Assembly (NCBI GenBank): GCA_026627385.1
Contig: JAPNUR010000005.1
Location: forward strand, 1 to 64,000
Length of the DNA stretch: 64,000 bases
Source of the DNA: Bacillota bacterium
Lineage (GTDB): Bacteria; Bacillota; Sulfobacillia; Sulfobacillales; Sulfobacillaceae
Reading direction: 5' to 3'
The notes below the pieces were generated by a model that had not been told where the DNA came from, did not search any database, and saw only the letters and a list, made by a program, of their open reading frames with translations. Positions 53,836 to 62,644 of this stretch are shown here, one piece after another; the first letter of the stretch is position 1; the number at the start of each line of letters is the position of its first letter. The position numbers and the translations under genes were made by a program.

Positions 53836-53865
53836 ATTTTATCATAGCGAAATTTCCTCAAGCAA
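53836..53865 (-). promoter_or_regulatory. Promoter candidate of rpsO unit
   Basis: On the minus strand TTGCTT (53865-53860) and TAAAAT (53841-53836) are 18 nt apart. It overlaps the last codons of ribF and would start transcripts carrying the small unknown gene, rpsO and pnp. Confidence 0.5.
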
Positions 53866-53866
53866 G

Positions 53867-54799
53867 CTAGCGCCGGCCCTCTAACAGGGCACGCGCCTGT
53901 TCCACGTCGCGACCAATTTGGCGCCTCAGCGCCTCCGGACTCTCGAACTGCTGTTCGTCACGCACCCACGCTATCACGTCGAACTCCACGGTGCGTCCAT
54001 AAAGGTCCCAGCTTACGGGCTCCAACGCGTGCACCTCCCAGCGCGGGCGCCCACCCCCAAATGTCGGGCGCACACCCCAATTGGCCACCGCCGGATAGGT
54101 CTGCTCTTGAATGGTTAAAAACCCCGCATACACGCCAAAAGGCGGCATCACCTGAGTGCTGGGGGGTTCGAAATTCAGGGTCGGCACCGTCAGCGCCCGG
54201 CCGCGTTGCTCGCCAGGGCTGACCACTGCCGCCACGGTAAAGGGATGCCCTAAGAGGTCGATGGCCTCCGCCAGGTTGCCCGCCTGAATCAGCTGGCGAA
54301 TCCATGAACTCGAAATGGGACGGTCGCTAGCGGCAGGTCGCTCAGGCGGCAGTACCTCCACGCGAATATGCTGGCGCAATCCCCAATCGCGCAAAAAATC
54401 CACCCGGCCCCGCCCACCGCGACCAAACGTAAAATTATCGCCCACCACCACATAGCGCGCTTGCAACTCTTCTCGTAAAACATGGTCTAAGAACACTTCC
54501 GGCTCCATGTCGCGAAAGGCCGGGGTGAATGGCAAGGTGACGATGTCTTGAGCCCCGGCCTCAGTCAGATAGCGCTGTTTTAAGGGATCTGGGGTAATTA
54601 AAAACCGATCAATAGACCCGCGTAAGATGAGCGCCGGATGGGGGTCAAAGGTCACGACCACCATGCCGAGTTGCTCAGCCACGGCAGCCTCCAGTGTGCG
54701 CGCAATGAGGGCTTGATGGCCACGGTGCACGCCATCAAAATTGCCAATAGTCACTGCCGTCGGGCCATTCGCCAAGCGCGCACTGCGGTGAGGATTCAC
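53867..54799 (-). CDS. ribF: Bifunctional riboflavin kinase/FAD synthetase
   Basis: A 310-residue enzyme converting riboflavin to FMN and FAD. The N-terminal adenylyltransferase domain has TIGNFDGVHRGHQALI, FDPHPALIL and the SSSWIRQLI segment; the C-terminal kinase domain has GEQRGRALTVPTLNF and the WEVHALEP/LYGRTVEF region. The GTG at 54799 with GGAGGG overlaps the truB stop (GTGA); a longer upstream frame lies inside truB and is unlikely. truB-ribF is a common pair. Confidence 0.95.
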   Translation of the reverse strand: MNPHRSARLANGPTAVTIGNFDGVHRGHQALIARTLEAAVAEQLGMVVVTFDPHPALILRGSIDRFLITPDPLKQRYLTEAGAQDIVTLPFTPAFRDMEPEVFLDHVLREELQARYVVVGDNFTFGRGGRGRVDFLRDWGLRQHIRVEVLPPERPAASDRPISSSWIRQLIQAGNLAEAIDLLGHPFTVAAVVSPGEQRGRALTVPTLNFEPPSTQVMPPFGVYAGFLTIQEQTYPAVANWGVRPTFGGGRPRWEVHALEPVSWDLYGRTVEFDVIAWVRDEQQFESPEALRRQIGRDVEQARALLEGRR

Positions 54800-55680
54800 C
54801 TGGCACCCTCCTTCACAGCCGCAAATACGGCACGATATCGCCAGGGCGGCCCTTGAATGACCGCCAAGAGCTGCCCCCCATGCGTGAGTGCCACCACCGG
54901 CCCGCCCGCCGGGCCCCATTCGGCCAAACACCCTAGCTCGCCGTGCGATACGCGTTCGGCCATTTGCTCATCCACCTCGCGCACCGGCCACGGCCAGTAG
55001 GTGGACCACGACTCCAGCGCCGCCGGCCAAGCGCTCTCAAGCTGCTCCCACGTCACCCCGCGGCACCGATGCCAGGGGCCAACCTGTATCCGCTCCAACC
55101 ATCGCACATGCAGAGCCACCCCTAAGATTTCCGCCCAATCGCGCACCAATGCGCGTATATATGTGCCACTGCCGACTTCAGCCTGAAAGGTCCACCCCTC
55201 GGCGTCCACCTGAATGTCGGTAATCGCCTGTATCTCAACCCGGCGCGGTGCAGGCCATACCGGCTTTCCGCGTTGCACCAGCTGATACGACCGCCGCCCC
55301 TGCTGCTTGACAGCCGAGACCCGCGACGGGATTTGCCAACCGCTCAACCTCAGCCAACGAGCCGATTCCATCAAAGACTGGGGTGATACTAACCAGTGCC
55401 GGGAGCGGGCCACGACGCGCCCGCTCGCATCTCCTGTCGTGGTCATGGATCCTACGCTCACGCGCGTTTGGTACACCTTGGGTGTCAACACCATATAGGG
55501 CAATAACCGGGTACACACTCCTAACGCAATGGGCAAGACGCCGCTGGCATCCGGATCCAACGTCCCCGCATGCCCCACTTGCCGCACCCCGGTAATCCGC
55601 CGGACCCTGGCCACGACATCATGTGAGGTGACGCCAACTGGTTTCAGGACATTGAGAAAGCCGCTAATCACAGGCACCAC
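54796..55680 (-). CDS. truB: tRNA pseudouridine-55 synthase TruB
   Basis: A 294-residue enzyme forming pseudouridine 55 in tRNA. Motifs: FLNVLKPVGVTSHDVV, GHAGTLDPDASGVLPIALG (with the catalytic Asp), and GTYIRALVRDWAEILG. The C-terminal part is divergent. The start is GTG at 55680 or 55671; both overlap or abut the nrnA end, showing coupling. A variant of the usual order infB-rbfA-nrnA-truB-ribF is kept. Confidence 0.94.
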   Translation of the reverse strand: MVPVISGFLNVLKPVGVTSHDVVARVRRITGVRQVGHAGTLDPDASGVLPIALGVCTRLLPYMVLTPKVYQTRVSVGSMTTTGDASGRVVARSRHWLVSPQSLMESARWLRLSGWQIPSRVSAVKQQGRRSYQLVQRGKPVWPAPRRVEIQAITDIQVDAEGWTFQAEVGSGTYIRALVRDWAEILGVALHVRWLERIQVGPWHRCRGVTWEQLESAWPAALESWSTYWPWPVREVDEQMAERVSHGELGCLAEWGPAGGPVVALTHGGQLLAVIQGPPWRYRAVFAAVKEGAR

Positions 55681-56641
55681 CGCTAAGCGCCGCCAACACG
55701 CGGCTGGTCACCTCCTGGAGGGCTCCGCCCACAACAGCTGCCGCCGCGTACACGTGCCCCCCGCCCCCAAACGCTTGAGCCACCGCCGCTACATTCCACG
55801 GAGCCTTGCCTCGCCAGCTGATTTTCACTTGGCCCGATTCCGCCATTTCCCGCACCAGGAAGGCCACTTGCACCGTGCTGACACTCAGCAAATGATGCAC
55901 AATGGTGTCCACCCCGCTCTCGTCAATGGCGAACTCGGCCATCCGCGCCCGCGGCACGGCCACCCAGGCAAAACGCTGGTCTTCGCTCACTTGCATGGCG
56001 GTCAGCGCCCATCCCAAGAAACGCACCTCACCTAACGGCCGTTGATCCCAGATCAGGCGGTTCGCTTCACCTACATCCAACCCCGATTCTCGGGCTAGCC
56101 AATGGGCCATAGCCAGCGTGGGCGCCCGGGTATTGCGCTGACGAAAAGACAAGGTGTCAGTGGCCATGGCCGTCCACAAACATAATGCCTCTGGCGGCGT
56201 CACACCCCAGGCCGCATGTTGAAAGAGCCGCGCCACCATTTCACCCGTCGAGCTCATCTGACTGTCCACCCAATTGACGGTTCCAAAGCCCGGGTTCCCC
56301 AGATGATGGTCAATATTGATGAGCGGCAACCCGGTCCGCCAAAATGCGGGCGGCGCACCCAACCGACTGTCACTCGCGCAATCTAAGGCCACCGCCATAT
56401 CGTACGGGTGCGCGAGAGCTTCGGCCCATCCCACAACCTCGTCCACGGCGGGTAAGAAATGCAGGCGCTGCGGCACGGCATCGAGGGCCACCCAGCGCAC
56501 ACGGTGCCCCTGGCGCCGCAACGCTAAGCCCAAGCCGAGGGCAGAGCCCGCGCTGTCGCCGTCAGGTGACACGTGCATCGCAATCAATATCGACTGCGCA
56601 CCGGTCAACAAAGCCGCAATCTGGTCTAACACGCTAGTCAT
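55664..56641 (-). CDS. nrnA: DHH-family phosphoesterase (NrnA-like)
   Basis: A 325-residue DHH/DHHA1 enzyme, probably degrading nanoRNA and pAp. Motifs: SPDGDSAGSALGLGLALRR, ALDCASDSR, and DHH in INIDHHLGNPGFG; the C-terminal DHHA1 motif includes FGGGGHVYAAAA. The ATG at 56641 overlaps nothing but lies just inside the rbfA end, with AGGA upstream; an ATG at 56650 has poor spacing. It is part of the rbfA-nrnA-truB run. Confidence 0.94.
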   Translation of the reverse strand: MTSVLDQIAALLTGAQSILIAMHVSPDGDSAGSALGLGLALRRQGHRVRWVALDAVPQRLHFLPAVDEVVGWAEALAHPYDMAVALDCASDSRLGAPPAFWRTGLPLINIDHHLGNPGFGTVNWVDSQMSSTGEMVARLFQHAAWGVTPPEALCLWTAMATDTLSFRQRNTRAPTLAMAHWLARESGLDVGEANRLIWDQRPLGEVRFLGWALTAMQVSEDQRFAWVAVPRARMAEFAIDESGVDTIVHHLLSVSTVQVAFLVREMAESGQVKISWRGKAPWNVAAVAQAFGGGGHVYAAAAVVGGALQEVTSRVLAALSGGACD

Positions 56642-56996
56642 GAGGCTCATCCTGCTGTTGACTCACTTGGCGAATGAGTTCTTGAATGTTTAAGCTCTCT
56701 TGGATTCCCGTGTCCTCGCGAAACACCATCTCAGGCGCCCTTCTAAGGCCTAAGCGCCGCGCCACTTCGCCTCGAAGGAAATGAGCCGCCTGCTTTAATC
56801 CCGTAAATGACGCCTCTTTTTCTTCACGGGTACCCATGACGCTCACGTAAATTCGCGCCTGGCTGAGGTCGCGCGACACTTCGACGCGGGTAATGCTTAC
56901 AAACCCGATGCGCGGGTCCTTCACCTCGGTCAACAGCATCTGCCCTAGTTCTCGTTGCATCAATTGGGCCACGCGCTCCGCCCGTGCCTGGTTCAT
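56634..56996 (-). CDS. rbfA: Ribosome-binding factor A
   Basis: A 120-residue 30S maturation factor. The family pattern RAERVAQLMQRELGQMLLTEVKDPRIGFVSIT in parts, SRDLSQARIYVSVMG, and LRGEVARRLGLRRAPEMVF is intact. It follows infB by about 90 nt and overlaps the beginning of nrnA, keeping the standard translation-operon order. Confidence 0.96.
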   Translation of the reverse strand: MNQARAERVAQLMQRELGQMLLTEVKDPRIGFVSITRVEVSRDLSQARIYVSVMGTREEKEASFTGLKQAAHFLRGEVARRLGLRRAPEMVFREDTGIQESLNIQELIRQVSQQQDEPHD

Positions 56997-57086
56997 GGCT
57001 CGCTGTTATTACGGTGCACCAATCTCTGCACCGTATCCTCCTTTCCGTGAGCCCCGTACGTCCTGCGACCCGGGGACACCCATCCA

Positions 57087-59663
57087 TCAACTGGCGCTGG
57101 CTTTGACCTCTTCTTGGGTAAACACTTCAAACACGTCGCCAACCTTAATGTCGTTGAATTTCTCAAGCCCTATACCACATTCGTATCCGCTGGCCACCTC
57201 GCGCACATCGTCCTTAAAGCGCTTAAGCGACGCAATCGCTCCCGTGTGCACGACGCTGCCATCCCGAATCACGCGCACCTGTCCGGAACGCAGAATCTTT
57301 CCTTCCGTGACATAGCATCCGCCAACCGCGCCCACCTTGGGCACCCGAAAGACCTCCCGGACCTCGGCTCTGCCTAAGAAGAGTTCTTGATATTTGGGCG
57401 ACAGCAATCCGGACAAGGCTTGCTTCACATCATCCAACGCCTCGTAAATGATGCGGTACTGACGAATATCCACATGCTCGCGCTCGGCCAATTGCCGCGC
57501 CTTCGACTCGATGCCGACTCCAAAGCCAATGATAATCGCACCGGATGCTTGCGCCAACATCACGTCCGACTCCGTGACCGACCCCACACCCGTGTGCAAC
57601 ACCCGCACGCGGGCTTCCTCATTCGACAGCTTGACCACCGATTGAGCCAACGCCTCGGCCGATCCATGCACATCTGCCTTGATGACCAGGTTCAGATCGC
57701 GCATCGCCTCGTCCTTCAACCGCTGGTAAAACTCGTCCAACGACACACCACGGGTGGCTCCATCTTGCGACTGGCGGCTGCGGTTGGCCCGCGCGTCGGC
57801 AATCGATTTGGCTTGACGCTCGTCCTCCAAAATGACAAAATCGTCACCCGCCTCCGGCAACTGGTTAAAGCCCAGCACCTCCACGGGCATGGAGGGTCCC
57901 ACCTCTTTGACCCGCTCACCGCGGTCGTTAATGAGTGCCCGCACGCGCCCGTAAACTGACCCCGACAAAAACACGTCGCCGACCCTGAGAGTTCCGCGGC
58001 TCACCAACACCGTGGCGACTGGCCCCCGACCGCGGTCCAGTTGCGCCTCAATAATCGTGCCGGACGCCCGGCGGTTAGGGTTAGCCTTGAGCTCCATCAT
58101 ATCCGCCTGCAGCAAGATCGCCTCGAGCAACTGGTCAATGCCTTGGCCGGTGCGCGCTGAGACCGGGACCATCATGGCATCGCCCCCCCACTCGTCCGCA
58201 ATCACGCCGTGTTCGGCTAGCTCCGTCCGCACGCGATCCGGATTAGCGTCCGGCAGGTCAATCTTGTTGATCGCCACCACAATTGGCACATTGGCAGCCT
58301 TCGCATGATTGATCGCTTCAATCGTTTGCGGCATCACACCGTCGTTAGCCGCGACCACCAAAACGGCAATATCCGTCACCTGGGCGCCGCGAGCACGCAT
58401 GGCGGTAAAGGCTTCATGTCCGGGCGTATCTAAAAACACAATGGAACGCCCGTGCCAGTCAATCACCGACGCGCCAATGTGCTGGGTAATCCCACCCGCT
58501 TCGCTCTGAGTTACGCGCGTGGAGCGAATCTTGTCCAACAGCGAGGTTTTGCCGTGGTCGACGTGCCCCATCACCGTCACCACTGGAGGTCGCTCCCGCA
58601 TGTCCTCAGGCCGATCTTCCTCGCCTTGCAGCAACAGCTCTTCACGCTCTTCGACGGAGGCGCGCTCTTCGACTTCGGCACCCATTTCCGTGGCCACAAT
58701 AACTGCCGTCTCTTTATCGAGTTCGTGATTCACGCCCACCATCACCCCGAGGCCAATGAGGTGCTTGATGAGTTCGGTGGCTTTAGTCCCGAGTTGATCG
58801 GCTAAATCCTTCACAACAATGGGGCCGCTAATCACAATGCGCCGCTGAACGGGCGGCATCGGAGTTTCTGTGCGCGGAGTCTCATGCTTGTGGCTCTTCT
58901 TGCGCCGCTCGCTAATAAAATCGTCGTCCTCCATCCAACTGCGTCCGCTGCGCCGCGTGTCGTAATCGTTTTGACTCCGCTTATCGCGAAAGCCCCCTCG
59001 CCGGCTCTGTTCCTTGCCAGGCCTTACGGTCGTCGGCGGCGGGGGTGGCACTTGCAACGGCCGCCCTGTGCGGCCCACCCCGCTAGGACGACTACTGGCC
59101 GCCGGTCGCGGTCCTTCGCGCCGGCCCCCGGGTGCCGGGCGAGTATTTCCCGCACTCGGCGCGGACGGCCTTGCGGGACCACCAGCCGGCCGTCGGTCCT
59201 GCGGCCGGGGATGATTAACAGCCGACGGCCGCGTCCCATAACTCGGTGATCCCGAGCGCTGCTCGGACGGCCCCTCCCGCCTGGGGGCGGCACTAGCTGC
59301 CGGACGGCTAGTGGGCGTGGTGGTTGCCGGGCGCGGCGCCATCGGCGGTCGCGCGGGCGTTTCCGGAGCCGGCCGCCGTTCGACCGCCACGGGCCGCGGA
59401 GGAACGGCGGGCCGGGTCACGGGGGCTGCGGGGGGTGTTTGCGGCCGCGGCGTTGGCTTCGGTTCGGGTTTGGGATCGGGCGGAAGCTTCCCCTCCATGA
59501 TGTCCCGCACGGTTTTGACGGCTTCCGGCTCCACGGTGCTCATATGATTCTTGATGTTTTCCACTTTTAGCCGGTGTAGTAGGTCGATTAGACGGCGGCT
59601 GTCCAGCTTGAGCTCCTTGGCGAGCTCGTACACGCGAATCTTGTCCTTGTCTTTTTCTGTCAA
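57087..59663 (-). CDS. infB: Translation initiation factor IF-2
   Basis: An 858-residue GTPase that places initiator tRNA on the ribosome. An N-terminal IF2_N motif ([22 protein letters not shown]), a long Pro/Ala/Arg-rich linker (about residues 60-220), a second IF2_N, then the G domain with [20 protein letters not shown] and [11 protein letters not shown], and domains II-IV. The TTG at 59663 follows AAGGGGG and gives the exact family start. The linker, read in another frame, is also the tail of ylxQ. Confidence 0.97.
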   Translation of the reverse strand: MTEKDKDKIRVYELAKELKLDSRRLIDLLHRLKVENIKNHMSTVEPEAVKTVRDIMEGKLPPDPKPEPKPTPRPQTPPAAPVTRPAVPPRPVAVERRPAPETPARPPMAPRPATTTPTSRPAASAAPRREGPSEQRSGSPSYGTRPSAVNHPRPQDRRPAGGPARPSAPSAGNTRPAPGGRREGPRPAASSRPSGVGRTGRPLQVPPPPPTTVRPGKEQSRRGGFRDKRSQNDYDTRRSGRSWMEDDDFISERRKKSHKHETPRTETPMPPVQRRIVISGPIVVKDLADQLGTKATELIKHLIGLGVMVGVNHELDKETAVIVATEMGAEVEERASVEEREELLLQGEEDRPEDMRERPPVVTVMGHVDHGKTSLLDKIRSTRVTQSEAGGITQHIGASVIDWHGRSIVFLDTPGHEAFTAMRARGAQVTDIAVLVVAANDGVMPQTIEAINHAKAANVPIVVAINKIDLPDANPDRVRTELAEHGVIADEWGGDAMMVPVSARTGQGIDQLLEAILLQADMMELKANPNRRASGTIIEAQLDRGRGPVATVLVSRGTLRVGDVFLSGSVYGRVRALINDRGERVKEVGPSMPVEVLGFNQLPEAGDDFVILEDERQAKSIADARANRSRQSQDGATRGVSLDEFYQRLKDEAMRDLNLVIKADVHGSAEALAQSVVKLSNEEARVRVLHTGVGSVTESDVMLAQASGAIIIGFGVGIESKARQLAEREHVDIRQYRIIYEALDDVKQALSGLLSPKYQELFLGRAEVREVFRVPKVGAVGGCYVTEGKILRSGQVRVIRDGSVVHTGAIASLKRFKDDVREVASGYECGIGLEKFNDIKVGDVFEVFTQEEVKASAS

Positions 59664-59982
59664 GATGATTCCCCCTTCGGTCAATTGACGCGTTTTCAAG
59701 AATCCGCTCACTCAACTTGGGATCCAATATCGCAAGCACCGCGTGCGGTCCCATTCCGATGGCGTGACCCAATTGCACTTTCGTGCCCACCTGCACGACC
59801 GGTACCCCCAAATCCTGGGCCCACAAGTGGTACTTGCGGTACAGTGCCTGCCCTGCATCTTCAGCCACAATCAACAGTTTCGCCTGGCGACGCGTCATCG
59901 CCATCCGCGTTTGATGGTCTCCAGGCGCCAACTTCCCTGCGCGACGCGCTAGGCCTAGGAGGTTCCACCAGGCCGGGGTCAT
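59308..59982 (-). CDS. ylxQ: YlxQ-like L7Ae-family protein with an overlong frame
   Basis: The first about 100 residues are a YlxQ/L7Ae RNA-binding-type protein (WWNLLGLARRAGKLAPGDHQT, LLIVAEDAG, VPVVQVGTKVQLGHAIG). The usual family ends near here, but no stop occurs in this frame until 59308, about 355 nt inside infB. The extra ~118 residues (Arg, Gly, Ser, Ala, Pro rich) are simply the infB linker in another frame. The ATG at 59982 overlaps the ylxR stop (ATGA). Whether the long form is made is unknown. Confidence 0.8.
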   Translation of the reverse strand: MTPAWWNLLGLARRAGKLAPGDHQTRMAMTRRQAKLLIVAEDAGQALYRKYHLWAQDLGVPVVQVGTKVQLGHAIGMGPHAVLAILDPKLSERILENASIDRRGNHLDRKRQGQDSRVRARQGAQAGQPPSNRPTTPAKSGKHQESYEHRGAGSRQNRAGHHGGEASARSQTRTEANAAAANTPRSPRDPARRSSAARGGRTAAGSGNARATADGAAPGNHHAH

Positions 59983-60248
59983 CGCACCCCTCCGTCCAGC
60001 TGCTGCAGCTCTTCGATCAACTCGGGGGTTAACGACACCTCCAGCGCCCGCTCGATCCGATGCGACTTTAACGCTTCTGCCACGCATGCCGGGGTCGGAC
60101 AGAGGTAGGCGCCGCGCCCCGACACTTTGCCCCGTCGGTCAATCATGAGTTGCCCATCAACCTTGCGCACCACGCGCACCAACTCGCGCTTGGGCCGCGT
60201 GGTATGGCAGGCCACGCATGTCCGCATGGGAACTTTTTTAATGGTCAC
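59979..60248 (-). CDS. ylxR: YlxR family protein (RnpM-like)
   Basis: An 89-residue basic protein with the YlxR signature PMRTCVACHTTRPKRELVRVV and GRGAYLCPTPAC. It is an RNA-binding protein; in Bacillus it has been linked to RNase P modulation. The GTG at 60248 overlaps the nusA stop (GTGA) and has GGGGAGGG upstream. It overlaps ylxQ in turn. Confidence 0.93.
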   Translation of the reverse strand: MTIKKVPMRTCVACHTTRPKRELVRVVRKVDGQLMIDRRGKVSGRGAYLCPTPACVAEALKSHRIERALEVSLTPELIEELQQLDGGVR

Positions 60249-61297
60249 GACCACAACCCTCCCCGCTCAACTTGCGACTCCGAGCGCAAATCGACTCGCC
60301 ACCCGGTGAGCTTCGCCGCCAGCCGCGCATTTTGCCCTTCCTTACCGATGCCGAGCGAGAGCTGGCTGTCGGGCACGATGGCGCGCGCCTGACGTGCTGC
60401 CTGGTCAATTTCCACCTCGGTGACATGTGCTGGGGATAAGGCGTGGGCGACAAATACCGCCGGATCCGGATCCCAGGCGATGATGTCCAGTTTTTCCCCT
60501 CTCAGCTCGTTGACAATTGCTTGCACCCGCTGACCTTTCGAACCCACGCACGCACCCACGGGGTCTACGTTGGGATCTTCGGACCAGACGGCAATTTTTG
60601 TGCGAGCGCCGGCTTCACGCGCAATGCCGCGAATTTCCACGATGCCGTCATGAATCTCTGGCACTTCTAATTCAAACAGGCGGCGGATAAGCCCCGGATG
60701 ACTGCGTGATAAATACACTTGTGGACCTTTGGTGGTCTTTTTGACTTCGACGACGTACAGTTTCACGCGCTCGCCTTGGCGTAAAACTTCCCCCGGCACT
60801 TGTTCACTGGGCATCAAAATGGCTTCTGTGCGACCTAAGTCAATAAAGACGAGGCCGCGCTCCACCCGCTGAACCAAACCGGTGACGATATCGCCCTCCC
60901 GTCCCGCGTACTCGTCGTAAATCATCCCCCGTTCGGCTTCGCGAATGCGCTGCACGATGACCTGTTTTGCCGTCTGCGCCGCAATGCGCCCAAAATTTTT
61001 GGGAGTGATTTCAAATTCCACCACATCCCCTTCGATGGCCCCAGGTTGCACCGCCCTCGCTTCGTCGACGCTGACCTCCAGCCGGTGGTCGTGCACATCG
61101 GACACGACGGTTTTTTGAGCATAAACCTCCGTTGCTCCCGTTTCCCGGTTAATCTTGACGCGAACATTTTGTGCGGAGCCGAAATTGCGCCGATACGCGG
61201 AAATCAAGGCCGACTCAATGGCTTGAAACAAAATTTCTTTGTCGACCCCTTTTTCCCGTTCGAGGTCATCCAGCGCACTCATCAACTCCTTGTTCAT
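60245..61297 (-). CDS. nusA: Transcription factor NusA
   Basis: A 350-residue transcription elongation/termination factor. The N-terminal RNAP-binding domain (DDLEREKGVDKEILFQAIES), S1 (GREGDIVTGLVQRVERGLVF) and two KH domains (DPVGACVGSKGQRVQAI and LSLGIGKEGQNARLAAKLTG) are all present. The ATG at 61297 has AAGGAGG upstream. rimP, normally directly upstream, is missing. A promoter and a terminator hairpin lie in its leader. Confidence 0.97.
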   Translation of the reverse strand: MNKELMSALDDLEREKGVDKEILFQAIESALISAYRRNFGSAQNVRVKINRETGATEVYAQKTVVSDVHDHRLEVSVDEARAVQPGAIEGDVVEFEITPKNFGRIAAQTAKQVIVQRIREAERGMIYDEYAGREGDIVTGLVQRVERGLVFIDLGRTEAILMPSEQVPGEVLRQGERVKLYVVEVKKTTKGPQVYLSRSHPGLIRRLFELEVPEIHDGIVEIRGIAREAGARTKIAVWSEDPNVDPVGACVGSKGQRVQAIVNELRGEKLDIIAWDPDPAVFVAHALSPAHVTEVEIDQAARQARAIVPDSQLSLGIGKEGQNARLAAKLTGWRVDLRSESQVERGGLWS

Positions 61298-61335
61298 CCG
61301 GTCATCCTCCTTAAACCGTCGTCAGCCCTTGTCAA

Positions 61336-61365
61336 GCGAAAAGAGTGGGCTCATTCTCCCCACTC
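61336..61365 (-). terminator. Terminator-like hairpin in the nusA leader
   Basis: On the minus strand GAGTGGG and CCCACTC flank a 9-nt loop and are followed by TTTTCGCTT. It lies between the nusA promoter and the nusA start, so it could attenuate the whole translation operon, perhaps with NusA itself as the sensor. Confidence 0.65.
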
Positions 61366-61421
61366 CGAGTCACCAACTAGACCCATGCATCTTTGGCCCC
61401 ACCGCGGCCATCACTCCCCAT

Positions 61422-61450
61422 ATCATACCATATTCCTGTGACCACAACAA
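61422..61450 (-). promoter_or_regulatory. Sigma-A promoter of the nusA operon
   Basis: On the minus strand TTGTTG (61450-61445) and TATGAT (61427-61422) are 17 nt apart, giving a leader of about 120 nt. It lies directly behind the MFS stop and explains how the translation operon can be expressed separately from polC-MFS. Confidence 0.68.
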
Positions 61451-61462
61451 CGACTCGCAACG

Positions 61463-62644
61463 TTACCCGCTGCTTCGCCAGGGTCTCCAGATGGCCGTCA
61501 CGCCTAGAGTCGTGATCCATAAGACAGCGGCCCCTAAATAAAAGGGATGATTAGGCGCCTTAACCAGCAGCGGGCCCGACGCCAACGCCATAACCGTTGC
61601 GCCCAGAGTCCCACTCGCTTGAAACCAGCTTTGGATTCCTCCCCGCAAGGGCTCGGGGGTATGATCCATCACCTGAGCTGACAGTGCCGGCCCGGTTAAG
61701 CTCATGGCAGCTGCCTCAACCACCGAGACAGCAATAGAAAACCAGGCCGAGTGCGATACTGCGTAGACGAACACGGTCGCGGTTTGCAACAACGTGCCGA
61801 AAACAATCACCTGGTGACGGTGACCCGGACGATCCGCAATCCTCCCGCCCACGAGATTGAAGACTAACAACGGTAGGCTAAACAACGTAAACGACAGTCC
61901 AATCACCCAACGACTGGCGCCCAGCCACGCCATGTAAAGGCTCCAGCTGGTGTCGTACATCCCCGTGAGACCCGTCCAGGCAAACATCACCCAGAAATAT
62001 GGCCACACCACGCGTAGCATCGGCCGCAAGGCACCCAACGACTGTTGCCAGGGGTAATGGTCTCGCCTGGCCGGGGCAATGAGCACGACACTCACCCCCG
62101 TCGACAACAAATTCAACGCTGCTCCAATCACAAACGGTGCATCCAGCCCGAATGCGGCCCCAGCCACCCCTCCAATTACGGGGCCCACCGCAAATCCCGC
62201 GCTACCGGCGGCCGCCATCAACCCATAGGCGCGCCCGCGGCGCTCGGGCGACACGAACTCGGCCACCAGCGCATTGGCAGCCGGGACCACAGCGGCGCTG
62301 CCCAGCCCCTGAACCACACGGCACAGCACATACCAATATGTAGCCCCATGCACCAGAAACCCAGCGGTACCCAAGGCTTCCGCGACGCTGCCGGCCACAA
62401 TCAGCCATTTTAGGCCCACGGCATCAGCAATCGCTCCCAAACCCAACTGCGCCAAAAAGGACACTAAAGCGTACGACGCCGCCATCAGGCCCATGGCCCC
62501 GCGTGGAAACCCGCGCGCGGTGACAAATTCCGGCAACAAGGGGAGAATGGCGCCAAATCCCGTTTGCACCACAAAATCAGCCAGCAATACGCCCCAAAAG
62601 GCCCGATCATGCGCCAACTGCGCGCGTTTGGGAACCGACGCCAT
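61463..62644 (-). CDS. MFS transporter, DHA1-like
   Basis: A 393-residue 12-segment transporter. The motif region GLGAIADAVGLKWLIVAG lies between segments 2 and 3, and SPERRGRAYGLMAAAGSAGFAVGPVIGG is typical of drug/H+ antiporters. Substrate is unknown. The ATG overlaps the polC stop (TAATG), so it depends on polC translation. It occupies the place where rimP is usual between polC and nusA. Confidence 0.92.
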   Translation of the reverse strand: MASVPKRAQLAHDRAFWGVLLADFVVQTGFGAILPLLPEFVTARGFPRGAMGLMAASYALVSFLAQLGLGAIADAVGLKWLIVAGSVAEALGTAGFLVHGATYWYVLCRVVQGLGSAAVVPAANALVAEFVSPERRGRAYGLMAAAGSAGFAVGPVIGGVAGAAFGLDAPFVIGAALNLLSTGVSVVLIAPARRDHYPWQQSLGALRPMLRVVWPYFWVMFAWTGLTGMYDTSWSLYMAWLGASRWVIGLSFTLFSLPLLVFNLVGGRIADRPGHRHQVIVFGTLLQTATVFVYAVSHSAWFSIAVSVVEAAAMSLTGPALSAQVMDHTPEPLRGGIQSWFQASGTLGATVMALASGPLLVKAPNHPFYLGAAVLWITTLGVTAIWRPWRSSG

